Assembly (NCBI GenBank): GCA_009926815.1 | Contig: RFOC01000057.1 | Coordinates: 1-10,256 of the forward strand | Direction: 5' to 3' | DNA length: 10,256 bases | Source: Planctomycetota bacterium | Lineage (GTDB): Bacteria > Planctomycetota > Phycisphaerae > Phycisphaerales > SM1A02 | In this document: positions 1 through 7,330 of the stretch, piece after piece | How the letters are laid out: each line of letters begins with the position of its first letter | Numbering within the stretch: position 1 is the first letter of the stretch | Made by a program: the position numbers and the translations under genes | Notes under the pieces: model-generated | What the model saw: only the letters and a program-made list of their open reading frames with translations | What the model was told of the DNA's origin: nothing | Database searches by the model: none

Positions 1-87
1 CAGAATCGATGGTTCCGGTGTCGGTCGAGCCGATACAACGGGAGTCGGTTCGATGGTCTGGGTCGCCGTTTCACAGGGGTCAACACC

Positions 88-1551
88 TTGAAGCACGTTC
101 CGAACGCCGCGCAGCGGCAGCCGTCCGAGTCGGGTTCGCACCAGGTCAAGCAGCAGGTCGTCACGGGGGGCGCGTCCGCCACGCGCAAGCACTTCGTGCT
201 GGACACCAACGTGCTTCTGCACAACCCGAACTCGCTCTACAAGTTCGATGAGCACGAGGTCATCATCCCGCTCCAGGTCATCGAGGAACTGGATCAGTTC
301 AAGAAGAACAACGACGAGACGGGCCGCAACGCCCGGTCGGTCATCCGCGCGCTCGACAAGCTGCGCTCCATCGGCCGCCTCTTCGAGGGGGTGGTCTGGA
401 ACGAGCAGGGGGGCGTGATCCGGATCGAGCGATGCGATCGCACCACGCCCTTCGCCCTGGACCTGGACAGCGCGGACAACCGCATCCTGGGCGTGGCGCA
501 CCGGCTGCATGAGCAGGGACTGCGCACCATCTTCATCAGCAAGGACATCAACGCCCGCGTGAAGTGCGACGCGCTGGGCATTCCCAGCGAGGACTTCGAG
601 GCGGACCGCGTGGATGCCGACTGGCTCTACACCGGCTACGCCACCCTGCGGTGCCCCGGCGACACGATCGACGAGCTCTACCAGGAACGGCAGTTGAGCC
701 TGGAGCAGCTGGAGGGCCTGGTCCTGAAGACCCCCGAGGGCATGGAACTGGCCGCGCACGACCTGGTGGCCAACCAGTTCGTGGCCCTGCATGATGACGC
801 CGACGAGAGCCACACCGGTCTGGCGCGCGTGCTGGCCGACACCGGCCACCTGATCCCGGTGGTGGGCCCGCGGAAGCCCGTCTACGGCATCATGGCTCGC
901 AACCTGCAGCAGACCATGGCGCTCGACCTGCTGCTCGACGACGAGGTGCGGCTGGTGTCGCTCATCGGCCCTGCGGGCACCGGCAAGACGCTCATGGCGA
1001 TCGCCGCCGGCATGCACAAGGTGTTCCGCGAGGAGCGATTCGACAAGCTGCTGGTGGCCCGTCCCATCATGCCGCTGGGTCGCGACATCGGCTTCCTGCC
1101 GGGTGACAAGGACGAGAAGCTGAGCCTCTGGATGCAGCCCATCTTCGACAACGTGAGCTACCTGCTGAGCACGCGGGGAGGCGGTGGCAGCGATGCCGAC
1201 AGCCGCACGGCCGAGCAGCGCATGGACCAGCTCGTGGCCGGTGGCAAGCTGGTCATGGAGCCGCTCACCTACATCCGTGGCCGGAGCATTCCCCACCAGT
1301 TCATGATCGTGGACGAGGCGCAGAACCTCTCGCCCCACGAGGTGAAGACCATCGTGAGCCGCGTGGGCGAGGGGACCAAGATCGTGCTGGCGGGTGACAT
1401 CGGCCAGATCGACAACCCCTACCTTGACGCCGCCAGCAACGGCCTCTCGCACCTCATCGAGCGCATGAAGGGCCAGCGGATCGCCGGCCACGTGACCATG
1501 AGCAAGACGGAGCGCAGCGAGCTGGCCAGCCTGGCGGCCGACATGCTCTGA
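88..1551 (+). CDS. PIN-PhoH family protein (PhoH2-type RNase/ATPase)
   Basis: A 487 aa two-domain protein. Residues about 34-170 form a PIN nuclease domain, starting FVLDTNVLLHNP with acidic D39, the EEL motif following the IIPLQVI strand, and later aspartates in DSADNR and SKDIN. After a linker, residues about 255-487 form a PhoH P-loop ATPase: ARNLQQ (270-275), Walker A GPAGTGKT (294-301), Walker B IVDEAQN (407-413), GDIGQIDNPYLD and a C-terminal MSKTERSEL segment. PIN-PhoH fusions of this length are the PhoH2 family; mycobacterial members unwind and cleave RNA. A cytoplasmic role in RNA processing or stress is inferred. The start is TTG at 88, with AGGGG 8 nt upstream and no ATG in frame before the PIN domain. 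The frame stays open to the window edge, but codon bias fades upstream of 88. It converges on the cobalamin-protein gene, leaving 18 nt between the two stop codons. No antitoxin-like partner is visible in the short upstream stretch. Confidence 0.93.
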   Translation: MKHVPNAAQRQPSESGSHQVKQQVVTGGASATRKHFVLDTNVLLHNPNSLYKFDEHEVIIPLQVIEELDQFKKNNDETGRNARSVIRALDKLRSIGRLFEGVVWNEQGGVIRIERCDRTTPFALDLDSADNRILGVAHRLHEQGLRTIFISKDINARVKCDALGIPSEDFEADRVDADWLYTGYATLRCPGDTIDELYQERQLSLEQLEGLVLKTPEGMELAAHDLVANQFVALHDDADESHTGLARVLADTGHLIPVVGPRKPVYGIMARNLQQTMALDLLLDDEVRLVSLIGPAGTGKTLMAIAAGMHKVFREERFDKLLVARPIMPLGRDIGFLPGDKDEKLSLWMQPIFDNVSYLLSTRGGGGSDADSRTAEQRMDQLVAGGKLVMEPLTYIRGRSIPHQFMIVDEAQNLSPHEVKTIVSRVGEGTKIVLAGDIGQIDNPYLDAASNGLSHLIERMKGQRIAGHVTMSKTERSELASLAADML

Positions 1552-1569
1552 CGGAAGGGCGCCCCGGGC

Positions 1570-2664
1570 TCAGGATCGGGCGTGGCTGCGGCGAGCGCGG
1601 GCCAGTTCGGCGGCCACGCGAGGCGCCTCGATGGCCGTCGGCGCGAAGCCGTCGGCGCCGACCACCTTCCAGAGATCGGGCACCATGTTGAAGGGCATGC
1701 CGCCCACCATGAAGGCCGCCTCCGGGGCCTGTCCCTCCTCCTTCACCGTGCGGATGAGGTGCGCCACGCTGCGGATGGCCAGGGGTGTGCCCGCGCTGAT
1801 GGCGATCACGTCGGCGGGGCCGCGGTGCGGCTGGGCACCGGCCACCGCAGCCACCTCGTGCGAGGGCATGTTGGCGCCGAGGCATTCCACATGCCATCCA
1901 TCCACGTCCAGCAGGTCGCTGACCATGCGGATGCCAAGTTCGTGCATGTCGCCGCCCGCACTGCAGGCGACGGCCACCAGGCCGGAGGCGGGCTTGCGTC
2001 GGGCCACGCCCCGCAGCCGGGCCATGATGGCCTGCGTGGCGGCGGTGCAGTAGTGCTCGTCGGCGATGCTGGCCTCCTGCATGTGCCACATGCGGCCGAT
2101 CTCGTTCATGGCGGGCGCGATGATTCGGGTGAAGACCTCACCCAGGGAGGCGCCGCCCTCGAGTTGCTCGCGAACGATGGCTTCGGCCCGCTCGCGATCG
2201 CGCTGCAGCAGCTCCAGCAGGTAGATCCGAGCCAGCGTGCCCTCGTCGGCCAGGCGATCGATCTCGCTTGGCGGCGGCATCACGCGACCCTGCGACTCGC
2301 GGATGGCGGCATCGACCATGGGCTCGGCACGTGCCACGATGGACGCGGGCAGGTTCTCGCGGAGCACCTGCTTCAGGGCATGCAGGCTTCGCTCCACGTC
2401 CTGCTCGCCCATCTCGCGAGCCATGAACGCGGCTCGGCTCCAGCTGGCATGGGCCGTGAAGATGGTGGGACGATCGGCGGCCATGGCCTCCACCAGGTGA
2501 GCCACGCGAGACTGGATCTCGTGACGCCACATGCGACGGCTCTCGCCGCCGTAGCGAGCCTCCATGCCGGGGTCGTCCAGGTGAACCTGGTCGACCGTCC
2601 ATTCGGCGACGGCCCGGGCGACGGCCTCGAGGGCCTCGGCAGCCTGGAGATGGGCGGGATCCAC
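1570..2664 (-). CDS. CarH-like cobalamin-binding photoreceptor-type protein
   Basis: A 364 aa protein with no signal peptide or membrane segment. Residues about 140-222 form a helical bundle resembling the methionine-synthase-type B12 cap. It carries W193, nine residues, then E203-H204, the W-x9-EH signature of CarH photoreceptors, where these residues contact the adenosyl side of adenosylcobalamin. Residues about 227-355 form a Rossmann-like B12-binding domain with D239-M-H241-E-L-G244; H241 is the expected lower axial cobalt ligand. A typical SAGT loop (290-293) and VGG (320-322) follow. Residues 1-135 are helical and unassigned; they lack a recognisable MerR-type helix-turn-helix, unlike CarH. 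By eye they resemble RsbRD-type sensor N-termini, which is untested. The start is GTG at 2664, with AGGAGG about 15 nt upstream, which is long, so the start is only moderately sure. The likely role is light or cobalamin sensing through a partner protein. A corrinoid methyltransferase shuttle protein is the main alternative, but such proteins lack the EH motif. Confidence 0.82.
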   Translation of the reverse strand: MDPAHLQAAEALEAVARAVAEWTVDQVHLDDPGMEARYGGESRRMWRHEIQSRVAHLVEAMAADRPTIFTAHASWSRAAFMAREMGEQDVERSLHALKQVLRENLPASIVARAEPMVDAAIRESQGRVMPPPSEIDRLADEGTLARIYLLELLQRDRERAEAIVREQLEGGASLGEVFTRIIAPAMNEIGRMWHMQEASIADEHYCTAATQAIMARLRGVARRKPASGLVAVACSAGGDMHELGIRMVSDLLDVDGWHVECLGANMPSHEVAAVAGAQPHRGPADVIAISAGTPLAIRSVAHLIRTVKEEGQAPEAAFMVGGMPFNMVPDLWKVVGADGFAPTAIEAPRVAAELARARRSHARS

Positions 2665-2699
2665 GAGACCGCATTTCGCCCTCCTGCCGGGCCGGATTC

Positions 2700-2719
2700 A
2701 AGCCCATCTGGGCGGGCTT
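2700..2719 (-). terminator. Short hairpin between GH15 and cobalamin-protein genes
   Basis: A perfect 6-bp inverted repeat AAGCCC/GGGCTT with an 8-nt loop lies in the 98-bp gap downstream of the glycosidase stop and upstream of the cobalamin-protein start. There is no T-run after it on the minus strand, so it is at best a weak or Rho-assisted terminator, or a leader structure for the downstream gene. Confidence 0.25.
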
Positions 2720-2762
2720 TCCATTCCAGAAGTCGCCGAAAAGCCAGGTTCTTGGCCGGGAT

Positions 2763-4793
2763 TCAGCCCCGCAGGCGGTGTCGGGCGGGTTCCTCGGTGG
2801 AAGGAATCCGCTCCGAGGACCCACCGCGGCCGGTCAGTTCCGCATGCCGCTGCCGATACTGCAGGACCGTGGTCATCAGCGTGGCGTGGCTCCAGGTGAG
2901 CGGGCTCACCGAGATCTGGGCCCCCGAGTAGGGGTCGTACTGCTCGGCCAGCACGCCGCTGCGGGCGGCACGCCAGTGGGTCCATTCCAGGTGATCCAGG
3001 GCCTCGCGAAGCTCGGCCTCGGTGGTGGCCTTGGCGATGAGCCACTGGGCATGCCAGAGCGTGCAGATCACCCACGGGTTGCCGGGCACCTCGTGGAGCG
3101 CGTGGCGCTCCACCTGGTGGTAGGGGTCGCGCTCGTACCGTGCGATGCCGCCCACCTCCGTCCGCACCCAGAGTCGTTCGCGGATGGCCTGCATGTGGCT
3201 GGCCACGCGAGGATCGGCGGCATCGAGCGCGCCGAACGCGAACAGGGCGTAGGCGGAGGCGTCCAGGGTGAAGTCGAGCCGATAGCCACCATCCTCCTGC
3301 GGGATGGCGGTCCGCGCGAAGAGCCGACGCTCCGGATCCCACATGTGCCGAAGCATGGCGCCGCGCATGCGCTCGGCGCCTTCGCCGAACTCCGCGGCGC
3401 GATCCATGGCGCCCATGTCGCTGGCGAAGTTGCTGGCCGCCTGGAGCGCACCGATGGTGGCGCACACCGTGAACAGGTGCACGCCGCGACGCTCCTCCCA
3501 CAGGTCCCAGCTGGGCATGGGCAGTCCCGCATGATCCCGGTAGCTCAGCATCCAGTTCGCCGTGTCGACCACCAGCGGGTTGTAGAGGCTCTTGATGAAC
3601 TCCACGTCGCGGAAGGCCAGGAAGTGCTTGCGAAGGGCCCACGTGACCAGCGCGGTCTCGTCCTGCTGGATGGGGAGCCATCGCCCCTTCTCGGTGAGCC
3701 AGGGATGCCAGGTGCTGGCGAAGGTCCCGGAGGGGTTGTACTTGTGGAGGAAGTATCCGTCGGGATGCCGCACGCGCTGGCAGAACCTGAAGAAGTTGCG
3801 GCTGAGCTCGCTGTGACCGGCCAGGGTCAGGGCATGGGCCACCAGCGCGCCGTCGCGCGGCCACATGTAGCTGTACGTGTCGCCGGCGAAGTGGGTGATG
3901 TCGTAGTCGTTGGCGGCGATGATGGCGCCGCCGTTGTCGATCTGCGTGCGCACGATGAGCGCACTGCGGCGGTGCAGGTCGGCCAGGTGGTCGGGCAGGG
4001 GATCGTTGGGGACCGCCTCCTTCTGGCTCCAGAGGCGCCAGTAGGCCTCGGTGCGGTCCATCATGCGCTGCGGCGTCTTCAGGCGGACCTTGTCGTTGAG
4101 CTGCCGCACCGCGTCATGGCTGCCGCCGGCGGCGATCCAGTAGGTGCAGGTCTCGCTGCCGCCCGCGGGCACCGTCAGGTGGAAGCCCACCGTGCTGTCC
4201 ACGCTGCCCTGGGCGATGGCATGGCGGCTGAGCAGGCCGTCCTCGGCATCGCGCCAGGTGCCCTCCGCGTCACCGATGCGCTTCTGCCCGGTCGCCCAGC
4301 TGCCGATGCCCCAGCCGCCCGGATGCACGCCGTTGAAGAGGAAGTACCGTTCGTCCTTGTAGTGGACCAGGCCTCCGGTGGAGGGATCGAAGGCCACGGT
4401 GTCGCCCACGGGGCTCTCGCCCACCGACAGGTCGGCGTGGAAGAACACGCGCACGTCGCGGGCCCGCCCCAGCAGGTCGCACACGGTCACCCGGCGGAAG
4501 AAGACCGGGCTGAAGTAGTCCACGGCGTCATGGCAGACCAGTTCCAGGCCCAGCCGCTCATGGCGCAGCCGCACGTCGGTCACCAGGGAGTCTCGCTTGT
4601 ACGCCATCTCGCGGGTCCAGCCCGAGCTGTCGACCCAGGCGAAGTGACCATCGACCCACACGCCGAACCGCTGCAGGTGGCCGCAGGTGTGATTGGGCTG
4701 GCCCACGTGCGGCCAGTACAGGTCACGGATGCGGTACAGGTCGTCGAAGGCGACCAGCATCTCGCCGTTGCCGATGGGGATGTTTCGTGGCAT
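2763..4793 (-). CDS. Glycoside hydrolase family 15 protein (glucoamylase/trehalase type)
   Basis: A 676 aa enzyme of the bacterial/archaeal GH15 type. It has an N-terminal beta-sandwich domain (about 1-260, opening with IGNGEMLVAFDDLYRIRDLYW) followed by an (alpha/alpha)6 barrel (about 275-655). Barrel landmarks are YSYMWPRDGA and the two catalytic glutamates: the general acid in DLWEER (E433, first Glu) and the general base in LAEQYDPYSG (E617). The family hydrolyses terminal alpha-glucosidic bonds with inversion; the substrate (malto-oligosaccharide, glycogen or trehalose) cannot be told from motifs. No signal peptide is seen, so it probably acts in the cytoplasm on storage glucan or trehalose. 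The ATG at 4793 is chosen because GAGG lies 8 nt upstream and the conserved family start follows closely. A TTG at 4832 would add 13 residues without family character. It lies 112 bp downstream of fabF on the same strand, with a hairpin between them, so its expression may be separate. Confidence 0.92.
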   Translation of the reverse strand: MPRNIPIGNGEMLVAFDDLYRIRDLYWPHVGQPNHTCGHLQRFGVWVDGHFAWVDSSGWTREMAYKRDSLVTDVRLRHERLGLELVCHDAVDYFSPVFFRRVTVCDLLGRARDVRVFFHADLSVGESPVGDTVAFDPSTGGLVHYKDERYFLFNGVHPGGWGIGSWATGQKRIGDAEGTWRDAEDGLLSRHAIAQGSVDSTVGFHLTVPAGGSETCTYWIAAGGSHDAVRQLNDKVRLKTPQRMMDRTEAYWRLWSQKEAVPNDPLPDHLADLHRRSALIVRTQIDNGGAIIAANDYDITHFAGDTYSYMWPRDGALVAHALTLAGHSELSRNFFRFCQRVRHPDGYFLHKYNPSGTFASTWHPWLTEKGRWLPIQQDETALVTWALRKHFLAFRDVEFIKSLYNPLVVDTANWMLSYRDHAGLPMPSWDLWEERRGVHLFTVCATIGALQAASNFASDMGAMDRAAEFGEGAERMRGAMLRHMWDPERRLFARTAIPQEDGGYRLDFTLDASAYALFAFGALDAADPRVASHMQAIRERLWVRTEVGGIARYERDPYHQVERHALHEVPGNPWVICTLWHAQWLIAKATTEAELREALDHLEWTHWRAARSGVLAEQYDPYSGAQISVSPLTWSHATLMTTVLQYRQRHAELTGRGGSSERIPSTEEPARHRLRG

Positions 4794-4864
4794 GCGTGGG
4801 GCCTCGTCCCGCCGCAGGGCCGGGACATGCAAGGGATATCGGATTCAGGGGGCCTTCAGTGAAG

Positions 4865-4883
4865 CGCCGGACCGGCGGATTTT
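4865..4883 (+). terminator. GC-rich hairpin followed by T4 (fabF/GH15 gap)
   Basis: The stretch CGCCGGACCGGCG (4865-4877) is a perfect short inverted repeat followed within two bases by TTTT on the + strand. This is the layout of a small intrinsic terminator read left to right, yet both flanking genes run right to left. On the minus strand the A-run precedes the stem and no T-run follows, so it would stop fabF transcription only weakly. It could end antisense transcripts entering the fab operon. The stem is short, so the call is tentative. Confidence 0.25.
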
Positions 4884-4905
4884 CAAGGATGGCCGCGCGG
4901 GGCGG

Positions 4906-6171
4906 TCAGCCCGGGCGTGGCCCGAACACCAGGCTGGTGTTGTGGCCGCCGAAGCCGAAGCTGTTGTTGATGGCGTGGCGCACGGCCCGCTGCTGGGGCT
5001 GGTGGGCCACGAAGTTCAGGTCCATGCCCTCATCCGGGTTGTCCAGGTTGATGGTGGGCGGCATGACCCCTTCCCGGATGGCCAGGATGGTGGCCACGCT
5101 CTCGATGCCGCCGGCCGCGCCCAGGGCGTGGCCCGTGACGCTCTTCGTGCTGCTCATGGCCAGCTTGCCGGCATGCGAACCGAACAGCCGCTTGACCGCC
5201 GTCACCTCGGCCTTGTCGCCCAGCGGAGTGCTGGTGCCGTGGGCGTTGATGTAGTCGACGTCCTGGATGTTCAGTCCGGCGTCGCGAAGCGCGGCGGACA
5301 TGCTTCGGAACGCGCCGCTGCCCTGGTCGTCCGGGGCCGCGATGTGATACGCGTCGCCGCTGCAGCCGTAGCCCAGGACCTCGGCGTGGATGCGGGCACC
5401 CCGACGCTGGGCGTGCTCGAGTTCCTCGAGCACGATGACCGCGGCACCCTCGGCCAGCACGAAGCCATCGCGATCCTTGTCGAAGGGACGGCTGGCGCGC
5501 TGCGGATCGTCGTTGCGGGTGCTCAGCGCCTTCATGGCGCTGAAGGCCGAGACGGCCACGGGCCCGATGGCACCCTCGGCGCCGCCGGCGAGCATGACAT
5601 CGGCGTCGCCACGCTGGATCATCTGGTAGGCGGCACCGATGGCGTGCGACCCCGTGGCGCACGCGGTGGCGGTGGCGATGTTCGCGCCCTGCAGGTTGAA
5701 GCGGATGCTGGTCTGGCCGGCGCACGCGTTGACCATCAGGCGGGGCACCACGAACGGGCTGACCTTGCGCGGGCCGCCCTCGATCAGCTTGGCGTGGTTG
5801 ATCTCGATGGTGTCGATGCCGCCGATGCCGCTGCCGATGGCGACGCCGCGTCGCTCGAAATCGCCTGTGGCGAAATCGATGCCGCAGTCACGGGCCGCCT
5901 CGACCGCCGCACCGAGCCCGTACAGGCAGAAGCGGTCCATGCGCTTGGCCTCGCGGCCGTCCACGCCCATGTGCTTCTCGGGGTCGAAGCCCTTGACCTC
6001 GCCGCCGAAGCGCGTGGGCCAATCGGGCGACGTGGGGAAGTTGGTGATGGGACCGATGCCGGAGCGGCCCTCGAGCAGGCTCTTCCAGAAACTGGGCACG
6101 TCCAGCCCGACGTCCGTGACGACACCGAGACCGGTCACGACGACGCGGCGGAGCGTGATGGTCCGTGGCAT
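4906..6171 (-). CDS. fabF: 3-oxoacyl-ACP synthase II (KAS II)
   Basis: A 421 aa thiolase-fold condensing enzyme that elongates acyl-ACP with malonyl-ACP in type II fatty acid synthesis, in the cytoplasm. The catalytic triad is complete: C171 in TACATG, H311 in NAHGTSTPLGD and H348 in KSVTGHALGAAG, with K343 beside it. Each is offset by 8 from E. coli FabF C163, H303, H340 and K335. The N-terminus is VTGLGVVTDVGLDV, where most family members have a form of VTPLG; this is a conservative local difference. The C-terminus carries the usual NNSFGFGGHN loop. The start is ATG at 6171, 21 nt after the acpP stop. There is no strong Shine-Dalgarno sequence, so translation may depend on coupling to acpP. 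It is the last fab gene of the cluster. Polyketide-type ketosynthase is unlikely given the context next to acpP. Confidence 0.97.
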   Translation of the reverse strand: MPRTITLRRVVVTGLGVVTDVGLDVPSFWKSLLEGRSGIGPITNFPTSPDWPTRFGGEVKGFDPEKHMGVDGREAKRMDRFCLYGLGAAVEAARDCGIDFATGDFERRGVAIGSGIGGIDTIEINHAKLIEGGPRKVSPFVVPRLMVNACAGQTSIRFNLQGANIATATACATGSHAIGAAYQMIQRGDADVMLAGGAEGAIGPVAVSAFSAMKALSTRNDDPQRASRPFDKDRDGFVLAEGAAVIVLEELEHAQRRGARIHAEVLGYGCSGDAYHIAAPDDQGSGAFRSMSAALRDAGLNIQDVDYINAHGTSTPLGDKAEVTAVKRLFGSHAGKLAMSSTKSVTGHALGAAGGIESVATILAIREGVMPPTINLDNPDEGMDLNFVAHQPQQRAVRHAINNSFGFGGHNTSLVFGPRPG

Positions 6172-6192
6172 GGCGAGGCGTCCCGCCCGAGG

Positions 6193-6444
6193 TCAGGACT
6201 TGGCGGCGAGGCCCTTGGAGATCATGTCCACGGCCTGTCCCACGGTCAGGATCTTCTCGGCCTGGTCATCCGGGATCTGGATGTCGAACTCCTCCTCCAG
6301 AGCCATGACCATCTCGACGGTGTCGAGGCTGTCCGCGTTGAGGTCGTTGGTGAAGCTGGTGTCTCGCGTGATCGTCTCCTTCTCGACGCTCATCTGCTCG
6401 GACACGATCTTGATCACCTTGGTTTCGATCTCTTGTTCGGTCAC
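6193..6444 (-). CDS. acpP: Acyl carrier protein
   Basis: An 83 aa acidic four-helix protein, slightly longer than the 78 aa E. coli ACP. S39 in NADSLDTVEM is the site for the 4'-phosphopantetheine arm, and the recognition helix MVMALEEEFD follows directly. It carries the growing acyl chain between FabD, FabH, FabG and FabF, all encoded around it. The start is GTG at 6444, set by AGGAGA 6 nt upstream; there is no ATG nearby that fits the family. It lies between fabG and fabF, with a 115-bp gap on the fabG side containing a strong hairpin, so acpP may have its own expression level, as ACP is usually needed in excess of the enzymes. Confidence 0.97.
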   Translation of the reverse strand: MTEQEIETKVIKIVSEQMSVEKETITRDTSFTNDLNADSLDTVEMVMALEEEFDIQIPDDQAEKILTVGQAVDMISKGLAAKS

Positions 6445-6450
6445 GTCGCT

Positions 6451-6456
6451 TCTCCT
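6451..6456 (-). promoter_or_regulatory. acpP ribosome binding site
   Basis: AGGAGA on the minus strand, 6 nt before the GTG at 6444. This is good spacing and decides the GTG start. Confidence 0.75.
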
Positions 6457-6527
6457 GCGTTGGGGCTTCGGTGGCGAACGCCACCTGGGCCGAGGGGTGG
6501 AAGACTATCGGAACTCTACCGAAACCG

Positions 6528-6551
6528 CCACGCCCCTGCCTGCGGGCGTGG
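6528..6551 (-). terminator. Perfect 8-bp hairpin between fabG and acpP
   Basis: CCACGCCC (6528-6535) and GGGCGTGG (6544-6551) form a perfect 8-bp GC-rich stem with an 8-nt loop, starting 8 nt beyond the fabG stop in the direction of transcription. Only a TTT within CGGTTTCGG follows on the minus strand, so a classic intrinsic terminator is not formed. It may be a partial terminator, an mRNA-stabilising 3' end for the fabG transcript, or a processing site giving acpP its own level. Confidence 0.45.
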
Positions 6552-6559
6552 ACCGGGCC

Positions 6560-7294
6560 TCACATGGACATGCCGCCGTCGACCACGATCACCTGCCCGG
6601 TGACGTAGCCGCCGTCCTCGCCGGTGAGCCAGGCCACGGACGCCGCGATGTCGTCCGGCGTGCCGAACCGCTTCAGCGGGATGCTGGGGAGGGCCTGCTC
6701 CTTCACCTGCGGGGGAAGCACGGCCGTCATGTCCGTCTCGATGAACCCCGGGGCCACCAGGTTGGCGGTGATGCCCTTGGACCCCAGTTCGCGGGCGATG
6801 CTCTTGGTCATGCCCACCAGGCCGGCCTTCGCGGCCGCGTAGTTCACCTGTCCGGCGTTGCCCATGAGGCCGCTCACGCTGCCCACGTTCACGATGCGGC
6901 CGAAGCGACCCTTCATCATGGGTCGTGCGGCGGCGCGGCAGGCCACGAAGGCGCTCTTGAGGTTCACGCGGATCACGGTGTCGAAGTCCTCGTCGCTCAT
7001 CCGGAGCAGCAGGCCGTCCTTGGTGATGCCCGCATTGTTGACCAGGATGTCCAGTCGCCCGTGCCGCTCGGACACCTGCTCCACCAGGGCCGCGAGCGCC
7101 GCGGAATCACCCACGTCGCAGGCCGCGGCCTCGAAGCGTCCGCCGGCCGCCTGGATGGCGGCGCCGGTCTCGGCCAGATTCTCGGGGGTCCGGGCCACGC
7201 CCACCACATGTCGGCCGTCACGGGCGAGCCGCTGGGCGATGGCGCGGCCAATGCCGCGGCTGGCTCCGGTCACGATGGCGATGCGAGTGTCGAT
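6560..7294 (-). CDS. fabG: 3-oxoacyl-ACP reductase, apparent ATC start
   Basis: A 244 aa short-chain dehydrogenase that uses NADPH to reduce 3-oxoacyl-ACP. It shows the glycine-rich cofactor motif TGASRGIG (9-16), NNAG (86-89), N111, S139 in NVGSVSG, and Y152-x3-K156; the C-terminus VTGQVIVVDGGMSM is typical of FabG. These residues sit one position after E. coli FabG S138, Y151 and K155, and the total length is the same, 244. The start is odd: no ATG, GTG or TTG lies in frame between the GTG at 7384 (inside the upstream lipoprotein gene) and a GTG within the first beta strand. A strong GAAGGAGA sits 6 nt before an ATC that begins the expected IDTRIAIVTGAS, so ATC at 7294 is the best start. 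GTG at 7393 or 7384 would add 33 or 30 residues of arginine/proline-rich, unconserved sequence. A sequencing error at one base (ATC for ATG) is also possible. Confidence 0.95.
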   Translation of the reverse strand: MDTRIAIVTGASRGIGRAIAQRLARDGRHVVGVARTPENLAETGAAIQAAGGRFEAAACDVGDSAALAALVEQVSERHGRLDILVNNAGITKDGLLLRMSDEDFDTVIRVNLKSAFVACRAAARPMMKGRFGRIVNVGSVSGLMGNAGQVNYAAAKAGLVGMTKSIARELGSKGITANLVAPGFIETDMTAVLPPQVKEQALPSIPLKRFGTPDDIAASVAWLTGEDGGYVTGQVIVVDGGMSM

Positions 7295-7300
7295 GGCAGG

Positions 7301-7308
7301 TCTCCTTC
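7301..7308 (-). promoter_or_regulatory. fabG ribosome binding site
   Basis: GAAGGAGA on the minus strand, ending 6 nt before the ATC at 7294. It is among the strongest Shine-Dalgarno matches in the window and there is no standard start codon at the proper distance. This is the main evidence that fabG initiates at ATC. Confidence 0.7.
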
Positions 7309-7311
7309 GCG

Positions 7312-7330
7312 CCGGATGGTAACGATCCGG
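7312..7330 (-). promoter_or_regulatory. Hairpin just upstream of the fabG ribosome binding site
   Basis: CCGGAT (7312-7317) and ATCCGG (7325-7330) form a perfect 6-bp stem with a 7-nt loop, 3 nt upstream of the fabG Shine-Dalgarno in the mRNA. It could influence ribosome access or protect a processed 5' end. The stem is modest and could be chance in such GC-rich DNA. Confidence 0.3.

Noticed and set aside
1..87. Upstream extension of PhoH or a promoter in the left-edge stretch
   Set aside because: The frame is open, but third-position GC bias is weaker than in the gene and there is no ATG. TTCCGG and TACAAC spaced 15 nt apart are too poor a match to call a promoter. A short repeat TCGATGGT (6-13, 50-57) looks like chance.
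1552..1575. Possible bidirectional terminator between phoH and the cobalamin-protein gene
   Set aside because: The gap is only 18 nt. GGGCGCCC at 1557-1564 is a palindrome without a loop, and there is no T-run on either strand.
2778..4862. Long + strand open frame (about 694 codons) opposite the GH15 gene
   Set aside because: It is antisense to a gene with clear catalytic motifs. Its composition (Gly, Ala, His, Val, Arg-rich, no domain motif) is what GC-rich antisense frames give.
4693..6603. Long + strand open frame opposite fabF and acpP
   Set aside because: It spans two well-supported minus-strand genes and an intergenic gap, with no recognisable protein features; an antisense shadow of high-GC DNA.
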